The notes beneath the pieces were generated by a model. The model searched no databases. It had not been told where the DNA came from and saw only the letters and a list, made by a program, of their open reading frames with translations. Shown in pieces: positions 25,111 through 37,487 of a DNA stretch of 64,000 nt. A program made the translations under genes and the position numbers. Location of the stretch: positions 62,001-126,000 of the forward strand of contig JAJFZO010000631.1 in the NCBI GenBank assembly GCA_021397835.1, in the 5' to 3' direction. Position 1 is the first letter of the stretch, and every line of letters starts with the position of its first letter. The stretch is from Moringa oleifera. Lineage: Eukaryota; Streptophyta; Magnoliopsida; Brassicales; Moringaceae.

Positions 25111-25339
25111 GTGCCTTCTTGTCATGCTAATTTAAGTCTCACTAGATCCAAAGCTTGGCTTTACACCACTTTTAAATGCTGGGTGCTCTAGGGTCACTCT
25201 TTTCATTTAATTTTATATTTCCTGCTCTTGCATGTATGAAATTGTTTTGACCTTGAGGTTGCATTTGGTACGGGGACAGAAGTAGCTGCATTTGGTACGA
25301 GAAAAAAAGTGGGAGGAATGGAGGTGAGAGAAAAGGTCT

Positions 25340-27539
25340 CGATGTAATTATGCTGTTACTTGTGCCCATATGATTAGACGTTGTTATGAGCTCAAATCTG
25401 TATAACAAGCCATCAATTAACAGATTAAAGGAATCAGTGGCACAAGTTGAAGGTAATTTGTTGGGTTAAAATCTGTATAACAAGCCATCAATTAACAGAT
25501 TAAAGAAATCAGTGGCACAAGTTAGAAGGTAATTTGTTGGGCTAAATACTTAGATATGTTGTATGAAATTGAAGCTTTAGTTTTCATTGATAATGTTTTG
25601 TTTTTCAATTTCTCTCTCATTAAAGCATTAGTCTCTCTCATTAAAGCGTTAAGAGTGATCCCTCGGGAACACTCCTTATTTTTCAAAGCTCACTCTGTCC
25701 AAGAATCGTTATGTCATCAAAGTTCAACATCTTATTAGGTGAGCTCAAATCCTTCTTAAAAGAGTCACAATTTTGCTGATGAGAAGAAAAAAACAAAAGG
25801 GCGTTAAGAGACCCTCTTGGATAAATTTTAAACACTTTAAGATCTTTTTTTTTAAATTTGCTTTTATTTCGAGTCAAGAGATAAATAAATAGACACGTTT
25901 CATTGCATTGATCGGAGGCATTCGTGGTGATTGAGGGAGTCGAAGATCAAGAAGTGAGTTATTTATCAACAAATATTTTTTTTTATATTTTTTGATCATT
26001 TTAATATTAATAAATTGATATCATATGTGAAAAGAGAATACAAAATTTATAGCTCTTTGAAGAACCAGATGTCTCTTTCTCTTTCATATATATATATTTT
26101 TGATAATTTTGATATCAATAAATTGATGCCAAATGTGAAAAGAGGATACAAAAATTATAGCCCCTTGAAGAACCAAATTTACTAACCAAGGTGATAACCT
26201 TAATTAGATTCTGCATAAAAATGAACCAACATATTATCTAAAAGTATCCTTTTACTCTTAATACGATTCTCGAACTTTCTACAACTATATATATAGTCTC
26301 GCTCTTAGTAGTCACATCTATTATACCGATGATGGCTTTACCATTGTGACTACTTTCGACGATATGATCAGTCTTACCAACATATTTGAATGCCCAAATA
26401 ATTCCACCATAATTACACCTTGCTTTGGAGTTATTTTCTATAAACATCCTTACATAACTACCGTCGAACTAAGCTCAAACTAATCCTCACGAACCATTAC
26501 CTTTTTGGAAGCAAAGGATAAACAAGTTGTTTGGTTTGCTTAATATCGTGATTATTTATCAAATTTGAAAGAAATCTTCCATGTCCCCATCTTTGGGCAA
26601 TATTCGAGAAGGTATCGGATCTTAAAAACTCACACCTCAACCCAAGAGAACCAACCACATGATCTCTTCCAGCAGACTAAATACAGTCCATGAAAAAGAA
26701 AGATAAGGTAGTTGAAACAATAGAAGTCGCCTAACCTCAAAAGGGCAAATTTAAAGAGTTGTTAAAGTAGATTTAGTTATTGAATCAGAAAGTGGTAAAA
26801 CTATCGAGTCCAAAACAAGTAGTGATGTTTAATTCGTATGATGGGATTACTAACCTTATTGATCATCTAGAAAGGTTTGAAACATCAAACTATGATGGTG
26901 ATTCAAGGAATCATAGATGCCCAAATGTGCAAGATATTCTCCATTACTTTAATAAAAGCGACTCATTCATGGTATTCTCTTCTGAAATCCAAAACGATAA
27001 ACGATTTTGAATCTATTAGCCAACTCCTCATTGCTTTATGAGCAATATGATAAAAAACACTCACTAAGCTTATTCCAAATCAAGCAGAAACCTAAAGAAT
27101 TCTTGAGGGAGTACATGAGGAGATTTATTGAAATAACTTTGGAGATTAAAGAGTTGGAATAAATAGTAGGAATTTTTCCTATGAAAAAAGGTCTGCTAGA
27201 TTGTCTATTATGATACATTGAGCAACTACCTGTAAATACAGATACTCCTTAGTAAAGCAGAAAAATAAATTAATCAAGGAGAAACTAATAAAAGGAAGCT
27301 AAAATAAAGGTGAACTTGTGTCAACTACTACATCGACCCAAACCGAAGAGGAACCTACGAGAAATGATCGGGAATGCAGTCAAAGCTCCTAAAGATCATA
27401 AGGTTCCAAATCAGGAGATGCAGAAGAAGCTGAAAAGAAGTACACCTAATCGAACGCCTTAAAGAAGCATATTTTAACAATCATTCAACATGCCTTGAAG
27501 GTTAGAAGACCTCCTAGAATACTGATAGATTCAAGCCAT
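25340..27539 (+). mobile_element. Ty3/gypsy element 2, first partial copy (LTR + PBS + gag)
   Basis: An LTR begins at 25340 (CGATGTAATTAT, against TGATGTAATTAT in the later copy). It runs to about 26000 and contains a 77-bp internal tandem duplication (25396-25470 and 25471-25545). The LTR end and primer-binding region are duplicated locally (about 25985-26075 and 26095-26190; AATTGATGCCAAATGTG resembles the plant gypsy joint TTGGCGCCGTCTGTGG). Gag follows, and the copy is cut at 27539 by the duplication junction. No 3' LTR of its own exists. Confidence 0.75.
26780..27240 (+). pseudogene. Gypsy 2 gag fragment, copy 1
   Basis: The frame includes SYDGITNLIDHLERFET (the YDGTTDP..HLERF block of plant gypsy gag) and, after a frame change, SLFQIKQKP.EFLREYMRRF (about 27065-27125), the retrotrans_gag hallmark. 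Stops interrupt both. The capsid made by the family is lost here. Confidence 0.75.
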
Positions 27540-28141
27540 AGATTATATGTTCAAACAATATGTAAAACTATGTTTAAACAATATGTAAAACTATGTTTAA
27601 ACAACATGTAAAACAACACTAATAGGTCCTTCAAATTAACCATGAATCTTTTACTAGTTGGTAGCTTCATCTTACCTATCAATAGCCTTTTGTACCAAAA
27701 TCAGATTATATGTGCAAACAATATGTAAAACTAAATTTGTAAGAAGGTTGGTTGTGAACAGAGGCTATGACATGTCTTATGAAAATTTCAAGTAATCCGG
27801 ACGCTATAGTAGATGAAATACAGATGAAGAAACCTTTACTATCTTTTTGTTTTAATTAAATCTTCTTCCTTTAGAATTGGCTGTTGAGCCAAATGGCATT
27901 GAATAATTGACTATTCCAAAGGTTTAAATTGATGGAAATGATTTTAAACCATATCATTCTTCCTTATGGGCAAGTTAAATTTGGAAATGAGCTTTCTACT
28001 AGAACCATGGTGAACCCATTCATACTTTACTCCGAAAATGATATTACATTTGCTTTGCCATGTTATCATGCTAAAATGTAGCAATCTAATTGACAGTCAA
28101 TCAGAGCATAATGGGTGACAAATTGTTTTATGTTGGTATAG

Positions 28142-28213
28142 ATAATAAGGGATGCTTCTGGAGTACCTAAAGTGTTAACCAGGTTGAAGGTGTTCTTTTC
28201 TCCAGTCTTGTAG
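28142..28213 (+). pseudogene. Duplicated FBN exon 7, prematurely stopped
   Basis: After a kept AG acceptor the frame reads IIRDASGVPKVLTRLKVFF then SPVL and TAG, against IIRDAAGVPEVLTRLEVSS in the true exon. The GAA codon after SPVL became TAG, so the protein would end eight residues early. It could only be used by skipping the real exon 7, which lies 3.65 kb upstream. Confidence 0.85.
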
Positions 28214-28322
28214 CCTCTAACAGTGTATGACCGTTAAGGATTCGTTTGCATGTATGGGGGCTAGCTGTATCCTCCCTCACTCAATTTCAAATGACAATAA
28301 GAATAAAGAGTCTCCCCCCATT

Positions 28323-28354
<32 letters not shown>

Positions 28355-28636
28355 CCTGCTTCTTTACCCTATGAATGCATACATACCCATGAATTCATAG
28401 ATACCGGGCTGCATTTTTATTTTCTTTCTTCGAATGGTTCAAATGGCTACTAATTTAAAAGTTTCACTACCAGAAGAAAAGACTTAAGGTAATGGTTAAA
28501 TCTGGGTAAATATAGGAGTAACTTTTTTCACGTCATTTGATATTTATTGATCTTATGTGAGGGGAATTATTTTGACCTTTAAGTTGCATTTGGTATGAGA
28601 AAAAAATGAGAAGAATGAAGGTGAAAGAAAAGGTCT

Positions 28637-29194
28637 TGATGTAATTATTGTGTAACTTATGGCCCATATGATTAGATATTGCTGTGAGCTCAAATCTGCA
28701 TAACAATCCATCTATTAATAGATTGAAGGAATCAGTGGTACATGTTCAAGGTAATTTGTTAGGCTAAATAGTTCACATTGTGTTTTTAACTCAGCTTCTT
28801 GGAAGTTGGCCCATCTAAGGAAAGTTCTCTTCAACTTGCAGTAAAAAAGCTATTAGAATAGCTTAACTTTTAATCTACTTTTTATGCCAAGAATGTTGGA
28901 GTTGCACATTATTTATACTCTTTTTCTTAATAAATATTTTAGTACGTTGTATGAAGTTGAAGTTTTAGTTTTTATTGATAACGTTTTGCTATCAAATTTC
29001 TCTCCCATTAAAACATTAGAGTGATCTTTTGGGTACATTCTTTGTTTCTCAAAGTTCACTCTATGCAAGAATCATCACCTTACCAAAGTCCAACATATTA
29101 TCACTGTAAGCTTAAATCTTTTTCAAAAAAGCCATAACTTTATTAGTATCTCTCTCTTATATATATTTCTATTTTGACCATTTTGATATCAACA
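28637..29194 (+). repeat. 5' LTR of gypsy 2
   Basis: It starts TGATGTAATTATTGTG and ends GATATCAACA. It matches the LTRs at 25340, 43403 and 63291. The end is followed by AATTGGCTTTATTTATGG, a mutated form of the usual plant gypsy primer-binding joint. Confidence 0.85.
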
Positions 29195-29939
29195 AATTGG
29201 CTTTATTTATGGAAAAAGAATGCTAAAATTGGAGCTCCTTGAAAAACTAGATTTACTAGCCAAGATGATGATCTTACCAGATTTTGCGCAGAAATAAACC
29301 TAACGTATTATCCAAAGGCATACATTCACTCTTAATAGAATCCACAAACTTGCCACAACTATCTATATATACTGTCTTAATCATGGTAATCACTTCCATC
29401 ATACCGATGATGGCTTTACCATTTTGACCACTCTCGATAATATGACTAGTCTTACCAATATATTTGAATGTTTAAATACCTTCACCACAATTACACCTTG
29501 CTTTGGAGTCATTCCCTATGAACATCCTTACATAACTACTACCGAACCAAGGTCAAACCAATCCTCAAGAACCATCAACTCTTTGGGAGCAAAGGATGGA
29601 TCAATTGTTTGGTTTGCTTAATAACATGATTAATTATCAAATATTTTGAGGAAATCCTTCATGTGTCCATATTTGAGCAATCTTCGAGAAGGTAGTGGAG
29701 AAGTAGATATTAAAAACTCACACTTTAACTAAAGAGAACTAGCCATAAGATTTCTTTCACTAGACTAATGTCCGTAAAGAAGAAAGATATGGTAATCAAA
29801 ACAGTAAAAGCCACCCAACCTCAAAAAGAGAAATATGAAGAGATTTTTAAAGCAAATTCAGTTATTGAATCAGAAGGTGGTAGAACTATGGAACCCAAAA
29901 CAATCAATGATATCTAATGAATTTCGACAAGCAGTGGAA

Positions 29940-30376
29940 TCACCATTCATAAAAGAAATACAATAGATTCTAACACTGCATAAATGTCAAACCCTCAGAT
30001 TGATCCATATGATGGGACTACTAACCTTATTGATCATTTAGAAAGGTTTGAAACTATGATGGCGATTCAAGGAATGATTGATGCCTAAATGTTCATGGTA
30101 TTTTTCTTTGAAATCCAAAAGGATAAACAACTTTGAATCTATTAGCTGACTACTCATGGCTTTATGAGCAATATGGTAAAGAAAGAAGACTCATCAAGTT
30201 TATTCCAAATTAAACAGAAACCTGAAAAATCTTTGAGGGAGCACATGAGGAGATTTACTGAAGCAACTTTGAAGATTAAAGTGTTGGAACAAACAATAAC
30301 AATTTCAACTGTTAAAGAAGGTCTATTAGATTGTCCATTTCGTGATACATTAAGGAAGAACCTAATGGGATTTTGA
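29940..30376 (+). pseudogene. Gypsy 2 gag fragment, copy 2
   Basis: YDGTTNLIDHLERFETMMAI (about 30010-30065) is followed, past a stop and a short deletion, by LFQIKQKPEKSLREHMRRFT and EGLLDCPFRDTLRKN (30195-30360), the retrotrans_gag region. It is better kept than copy 1 but still broken. Confidence 0.8.
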
Positions 30377-30976
30377 TAACCAAATCCCTAGTTAATGGAT
30401 CAAATATCAAATCTCTAAAACCTGAAAGCAATAATAATAGAAGTAAAAAAAAGCTAAACAATCATATGAGCATAAGATTTGTAGTGGTTCATCCTCAATT
30501 GAGAGTTACATCCATTTTGCAGCTACTGTAGGAAACCTTTTCACTATAAAAATTGATTATAAAAGAGATAACTATTTTTTTCCTAGCCATCTCTTTATTA
30601 TAATAAAGCCTAGGACTCTCACCCACTCCTTCTGTTGTGTTTTTACGGGTGGGAATCCTTTTTTTTTTTAATATATAATAAAGCCTAAAGCTAACAATAC
30701 ATGTGTGAAAACCTTAAAATACCTTTCTAAGTAAATTTGTCTCCATATATGCTCAACAAAACATCCTTATAAATATGGACACTCCTTACTAAAACAAACA
30801 AATAGATTAGCCAAGGAGAAAATAAAAGAAGGAAGCCAGAATAAGGGTGAACTTGTGAATCAACTACTACACTAACCTAAACCAAAGAGGAACCTATGAG
30901 AAACATATTCTGACAATCATTCAACATGACTTGGAGGTTAGAAGACCTCCTAAAACATCGATAGATCCAAGCCATG

Positions 30977-33900
30977 GTGACAAAAGAAAGTTTTATAGTT
31001 TCCATGATGATCATTGACAGATACTAAAGATTGTAAAGCATTAAAAGAAGAAATTGAACATCTTATAAGCAAAGGATATTTGTCTCATTTTGTAGATAAA
31101 AATAGAATAGAAGTTGGAAGAAGACAGAAGTTTAAGTCCCATTAAAAGGAATACAAAAAGAAAAAAAGAGTTAAAAAAAATATTCATCCCTAAAACCAAA
31201 AGCTGAGGCAGGTTAAAAAAAGAGCAATAATCATCTTCACTTTCATAAAAGCCTGCCTAGTAGGATTTAACAAGTAAAGGATGGTGATTAATGTATTAGC
31301 TAGAGGAATGACATCAATGAAGAATAGTTGCTAAAAGAAAGCATACGCTATGAGACGATGGGAGGTCGACATGGGAAGAAAGAAATCCTGGTTAAAGGAT
31401 GCTATCTAATTTTCAAAGGAAAATTTAGAAAGTGTTTAGACACCTCATCATGATGTATTATTGGTCACATTGATTATTGCCAATTGTGACGTTAAAAAGA
31501 ATATTAATTGATAAAGGAAGTTTAGCTGATGGTATGTACCATTAGAGCTTTACTAAGCAAAGGATAATGGAAGATTACTTAAAACCATTTGGTACTCCAT
31601 TGACAACTTTTTAAGGAAAAAAGTCCCATGAATCATAAAGTTATCGGTTATAGTTGGAGTAGATAGAAGAAATGTCATTGTTATGACAACATTCTTGGTA
31701 GTCAAGATACCAACTGCTTATAACATAGTGATTGGAAGTCTCATCTTAAATTCAGTATAGGCAGTACTTTTAACTTATTATTTAGTGATGAAGTTTTCAA
31801 TGCAAGGAGGAGTAGGAATGGCGAAAAAAGATTAACGGTTGTCTTAATAATGTTATTTAGCTTCCATAAAAGAAAAAAAATGGACTCAACTATTTTAGTC
31901 TTGATAAAAAAGATGAATGGCAACTATAAAAAGCTAAACATATGGAGCCACTTCAAGAAGTTTAATTAGGAAAAGAGGTGGGACAAAATACCAAAGTATA
32001 AGTTCTACTAACTCTTAAAGAAAGAAAAACACAAATTTAGTTCCTTTGTAACAATAATGTTGTTTACATATGGTTTCGATCAAATATACCTAAAATTGAC
32101 GTGGTTGTGATCACTCACAAGCTATATGTTCATCCTACATTCAAGCCAATCAAATAGAAGAAGCAAATTTTCATAATGGACAAATAACAAGTTATAAAAA
32201 AAGAAGTAACAACATTGCTAGAAGCAATTTCATCCGAGAAGCATAGTATCTAGGCTGGTTATCAAATGTGGTGCTCTTCAAGAAGCACAATGGGTAGTGG
32301 TACTTGTGTATCCATTTCATAGACTTAAATAAAGCTTATGCAAAAGATGACTTTCCCTTCCACATATTAATCAACTTGTTGAAAAAAGCATTTGTACAAG
32401 CTTTTTAGTTTTATGGATGCAATTTTTGGTTATTGTTAGATTCCCATAGATCAAAAAAATTAAAAAGAAAAAAGTCTTCATCATAGAATTAGGGACTCAT
32501 TGTTATAAAGCTATGCCTTTTGGCTTGAAAAATGTAAGACCAATCTATCAATGATTAGTCAACAAAATTTTTTATCAACAAATTGAAAGGAATGTAAAAG
32601 CTTAGGTGAATGACATGATCATTAAAAGCCAAAAGCATGAAGTGCATTCTATAGATCTAAAGAAGAATTGGGAAGTACTTAGAAGGTATCACATGGAGCT
32701 TAATCTAACTAAATGCATTTTGGGAGTATCCTTTAAGAAGTTCCTAGTATTCATGATCATTCAAAGAGAATAAAAACCAACCATAACAAAAAAAAAAAAA
32801 AAAATCTAAGTCATAATCCAAATGAAGTCTCCTAAGAAAATGAGAGAAATACAAAGTTCAACAAGAAGAGTTGTTACACTAAGTAGATTTGTGTCAACAT
32901 TAGTAGAAAAATGCTTACCTTTCTTTAAAACTCTTCAGAATGTGAAGGAATTTCAAGAGACGCCTCAATGTTAAAAGGTTTTTGAGTAGCTAAAGTCCTA
33001 TCTTCAAAATCCACCACTTTTCTAATGACTCGAAGAGAAGAAATCCATTACTTATGTTAATAGCAACCCAGTAAGTTATTAGTGCAATCTTAACAAAAGT
33101 AGGCTAAGGAAAAGAGAAGCCAATTTATTATGTGAGCAAAGTTCTGCATGATGCAAAAACTCCTCACTTAAGAACATAAAAGATTACTTATGCAGTAGTA
33201 ATTGCAGCAAGAAAGCTTCGACATTATTTTTAAGCTCATACAATCATCGTGCTAACCAATAAACCTTTAAAGTAGGTTTTATAGAAACTAGAAACGTCCA
33301 GGAGGATGGTTAAATGGTCCATAAAGCATGGTGAATTTAATATCCAATATCAACCTTTAATGGCTTTGAAAGCTCAAATCATGATCGATTTCATTGTAGA
33401 ATGCATAATCTACAAAGACAAGATTGATAAGGAACACAATCATAGCATAAAAGTGCAAATAAATATTACAAAGGGCAAGACATAACATCTAATAAAAGAA
33501 GATGTCAAGTTAGAATTATTTTATATGGGTTGAGGCATATTAAACTTTGATATGCAGTCGTACTTGATTCTCTTTCATTAAATAATGAAGTAGAGTATGA
33601 TACTTTATTAGCAAGGCTTAAAATTACAAAAAAGAAAAAAACTCAAATTTTGGAATTACAAATATATATGGTGGTTCTCAACTTATGGTTAAAAAAACTT
33701 AATATGTATGAAGGCTAGGAACCGTAAACGGTTATGTCTTATACAAAACAAATGAGATGTTCAGCTATTTTTGAATGTATCAGATTGAATAAGTGTAAAG
33801 AGGTAAAAATTCTCAAGTTGATGTTTTGTATAAAATAATAGCCTTAAGGTGCAGTTCATTAAGCAACACCTTCACTGAAGTATTGAAGATCCCAAGCATC

Positions 33901-34900
33901 CATCAAGTACTAGTATTTCTACAGAAGTAAATCAAGATTGGACTGTTCTCTTAAAGAGGTACTTGTTAGAATCAATTCTACTAGATGATCCCAAAGAAAC
34001 AAGAAAAGTCAAGAGAAGAGTAGTAAGATTCACCATGATAAGAGAGCAGTTATATTGGAGGTCAATCACTTTTTCATATTTAAGATGTATTACTCTCTCA
34101 AAACAAGAATATGTTATGGCAAAAATTCATGAAGGAATTTGTGGAACTCCCATTGGAGCTCACTTTTTGGAAAATAGAGTTTTGAGGTAAGGCCATTACT
34201 AGCTTATATTGTATAAATACACTATGCAATATGTATGAAAATGTGAAACTTGTAAGAAGTTTGCCCTTTTTTCCAAAGCTCTTTGACACCAGTCTTATCT
34301 AATGAGGCTCATTGGCCCTTTGTACAATAGGTAATGAATCTACTGGGACTATTTTCACTAGCTACTAGGTTAAGAAAGTTTGTTATTATAGCAATAGATA
34401 GCTTTATGAAATGGGTAAAGGCTAATGCACTAGCCACAATCATAGACCAACAGGATTAGAATTTTGTGTAAAGGTCTATTATGTGTTACTTTGGCATACA
34501 TCGAGTCATTGTGACAGATAGTGGACTTCAATTCCAAGGCAACAAATTCAAAACATGGCATGCTTGCCCTCAAAATAGAATAAAGATTTATAGGAGTAGG
34601 TCACCCATAAGATAATGGCTAAGTAGAGATAAATAATCGAACCATTCTATAAGCATTGAAAACCAAACTAGATAAAAAAAATGATGCTTGGGTTAAGGAA
34701 TTGTATAGCATCTTATGGGCCTATAGAACCACCAGTAAAACAGTTACTCAAGTAACACCATTTTCATTAACTTTCGATATGGAAGCTATTATACTTGTTG
34801 AGATTGGTTTTAGCAACCTTCAAATTGAACATTATGATAATATGAAAAATAAGGATAATCTAAAAGTCAACCTAGATATTTTGGAGGAAGCAAAGGATTA
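30977..34900 (+). pseudogene. Gypsy 2 pol remnant: protease, RT, RNase H, integrase
   Basis: CKALKEEIEHLISKGYLSHF (frame-corrected, about 31030-31100) is the zinc-knuckle-proximal block. Protease: LVTLIIANCDVKKN then LIDKGSLADG (about 31465-31535), with the catalytic D kept. RT: DLNKAYAKDDFPFHI (about 32325-32370), CYKAMPFGLKN (about 32500-32535) and VNDM where VDDM is expected (32610). RNase H: ITYAVVIAARKLRHYF and VKWSIKHGEFNIQYQP (about 33185-33355). Integrase: REQLYWRS, IHEGICG..IGAHFLENRVLR (34040-34190), EINNRTIL (34630) and WVKELYSILWAYRTTSKT (about 34690-34740). This is the non-chromovirus gypsy layout; no chromodomain follows. Stops are frequent. Confidence 0.85.
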
Positions 34901-35666
34901 AGTATGAATCGAGCAACTCCTTATTATCAAAATATTATAAAGATATTTAATCAAAAGGTGCGAGGGAAGTAGTTTGTTGAAATTCAAAAAAATAAGTGCT
35001 TCAAATCCAAAAATAGTCGGTGGAAAATTTACCCCTAATTAGGAAAGTCTTTACATCATAGCTGAAGTGATGAGGCTTAGACTCTATAAACTCTATAAAC
35101 TCAAGACTCCAGAAGGAAGTCTAATTCCTAAGATGTGGAATTAAGATCATTTGAAAAAGTTTTTTTTCTTATGAGATCATTAAATTCTTGTTTTTCATGA
35201 ATAAAAGGAATTTGTTCATCTCTACATACTTTGTTTTAAGCATGAGATACTCAAAGCATAATCCATTTTTCAAACACTCGCAACTAATATTTTACGAGAA
35301 AATAAAGAACAAGGTAAGTTAAATCAAGAAACAAATAACAAATATCAAAGCCTCGAAAGGTCACCAATACAAACTTACAATCTTGGAAGGCAACTATTAG
35401 GATATCAAGACTTGAAAGGCAATACAAGTACAAAATCCCCAAAGGACAGTATCCAAAATATTAGGCCTTGAAAGGCTTGAAAATTAAACCTAATAGCCTC
35501 GAAAGGCAAAATCTAAGGTTTAAACAAAATAACTTAAATTTTGAAAGGAAGAACTAAAGGTACATTCACTTCTCTTATTCCCTATCTTCTTCATTCTACC
35601 TCAGGTCCTCATTAGAAGAAGGCAAAAGGAGTATCTGAAGGAAGGTCTTCTACATAATGAAAGAGA
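34901..35666 (+). other. Gypsy 2 post-pol region, left part
   Basis: This non-coding stretch continues past integrase to the CACTA insertion site. It contains an array of seven or so GAAAGGC-type motifs (35345-35550: CTTGAAAGGCAA, CCTCGAAAGGCAAA) at irregular 25-45 bp steps. It joins in sequence and sense to 61288 onward. Confidence 0.6.
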
Positions 35667-35689
35667 CACTACAAAAAGATCTAAAAATA

Positions 35690-36300
35690 GCAACAAAATT
35701 TAACATCAAACATAATTAATCATTAAATAATAATGAAATAACGATAAATTTGTTACAAAAAAAAATTTGAACGTAGCAATGGACTAATGACAGATTAGTC
35801 ACATATACTAGCGATTGACATTATCTTTGTCACTAAAATTATTTTTAATTAATTTATATTAATCTTTAATCAACTTAGAAATAAAAGTGATCGAATTTAT
35901 ATGGGTCACTAATCAAGGAACTAGGGACCACCAAGCATTGGTCACTAGCAAGGCAAGGCAACCTAGTGACCACCCCATGGGCAGTCGCCAAGGCTGCAAA
36001 TTTGCTGCCTTCGAGGGCAACCATGGTCACCAGCTTAATTAGTGCCTTCGAAGGTGATAATGGCCATTAGCTTACTGCCTTCGAAGGCAGCTATGCATGG
36101 CTGCTGATAAAGAAAGCAAACACCTTCAAAGGCAGCCATGCATGGCCGTCAAGGAAGCAAGCTGGCTACCTTTAAATGCAGCCATGCGTGGTCGCGAAGG
36201 CAGCACACTAGGCGACTAGCTTGCTACCTTCGTAGGCAAACATGCAGGATCGCCAAGGCAGCAAGCTGGTGGCCTTTGAAGGCAGCCATGCATGGCCTTT
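35690..36300 (+). repeat. CACTA A left subterminal repeats
   Basis: 35760-35880 has AT-rich units with AGCGAT and GACAGATTAGTC motifs like those at the right ends of B and C. 35930-36300 is a GC-rich island of about seven 45-60 bp units, each centred on a TGCCTTCGAAGGCA-like palindrome and a GCCATGCATGGC palindrome. In En/Spm, subterminal repeats bind the accessory protein; that role is inferred here. Confidence 0.8.
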
Positions 36301-37487
36301 AAATAATTATTTAATGAAATAAATAATTTAATTACATTTTTATGGAAATTAAGTTACTTAGATGTTGATTAAATTTTGGAGTTGTTAATTTTATTATTTT
36401 AAAATAAATTGAGTTTATGCTAGATTTAGATAATAGTTTAATTACATCTTGCAATTTACCATAAATAATTAAGTTAGATTTTCATGAAATTTATATTAGT
36501 TAATTTGATGTTGATTAAATTTTGGAGTTGTTAATTTTATTTGTTACTAAATTTTAGTTTATGTTAGATTTAGATAATGTTTAATTAGATATTGTAATTT
36601 ACGTATGATAAATAATTTAATTAAATTTTTATGAAAATTGAATTAATTTCATGTTAATTGTTAATGTAGATCCACTTGTATGTTAGTTAAAATTTATTTT
36701 TAATTTATAATTGTTAGTTGCTATTAGCGTGTTAATTGTTAATTAAATAACTATATTTGGATGATTGTCACTACTATTGAAAAAATTGTTAATTAAATAA
36801 CTATATTTGGATGATTGTCACTACTATTGAAAAAATTTATGTACATGTTAATCAATTAAATGATAATCATAAAGTGTTATTGTTAGTAGAGTTAGTCATT
36901 AGACATATTCTTTAAATGTACTGTTAAAGAATTATTAATAAATATTTATTGTCGGTTACGTGGTTATACGTGCATCAAAATAAATTATTCGATAATAGTT
37001 CTTGAATTGTTCAGATCAGATAGTTTAAACATATAACATTTATGTGTGGTACATGACATATGCAGATTATTATTCATTTAATTTTGTAAAAATTTTTGCA
37101 GCATCTCATTTGTTCTTCGAGTACGTATTAATGGATATGAGCATGTTTTTCAATGAAAAACACTAACTTATCTCTATACATGTGATGTACTTGGAGAATT
37201 ATGGAGATGTGCTATTGAAATTTTTACAAAATGAAATGAATAATGAGTTATGATATTGTGCTTCACATAAGTATACATTTCTGAATGATAAAGAACTACT
37301 TACCTTTAAAGTTTGGGTGACATACATAAAATGTTAAACAAATCGTAATACGTCATGTGTTTTTTTATGTATCTTCAAAATTGTTTGATGATTATTTTAT
37401 ATAATAATAAGTTTTTAAATTATTGAAATTTTTAAGAGGCAAGTTTTTAGAAACTAGTTTAATAAGAACTACTTGAGAAATAAAAAC
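36301..37487 (+). other. CACTA A 5' leader, non-coding
   Basis: AT-rich sequence between the subterminal repeats and the transposase start. It includes imperfect repeats (36355-36650) and an exact 50-bp tandem duplication (36735-36784 and 36785-36834). From about 37092 it is shared with copy C. Confidence 0.6.

Larger units (their letters stand above)
23872..27539 (+). repeat. Tandem duplication, copy 1 (FBN intron 6 to gypsy gag)
   Basis: It covers the end of FBN intron 6, exon 7, the 3' flank, a gypsy LTR and part of the gypsy internal region. It matches 27627-30975 in the same order, starting TCCTTCAAATTAACCATGAA and ending near AGCCAT. The 27540-27626 junction holds three repeats of an ACAATATGTAAAACTA-like motif that resembles 23945-23975, so it looks like templated filler. 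Confidence 0.85.
27627..30975 (+). repeat. Tandem duplication, copy 2
   Basis: Partner of 23872-27539, offset about 3755 bp at the start. It has lost several hundred bp of the FBN 3' flank (copy 1 24850-25250 is mostly missing) and gained many substitutions. Both copies share the same flank-LTR joint (AAAAGGTCT then TGATGTAATT), so the retrotransposon was already in place when the segment was duplicated. Confidence 0.85.
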
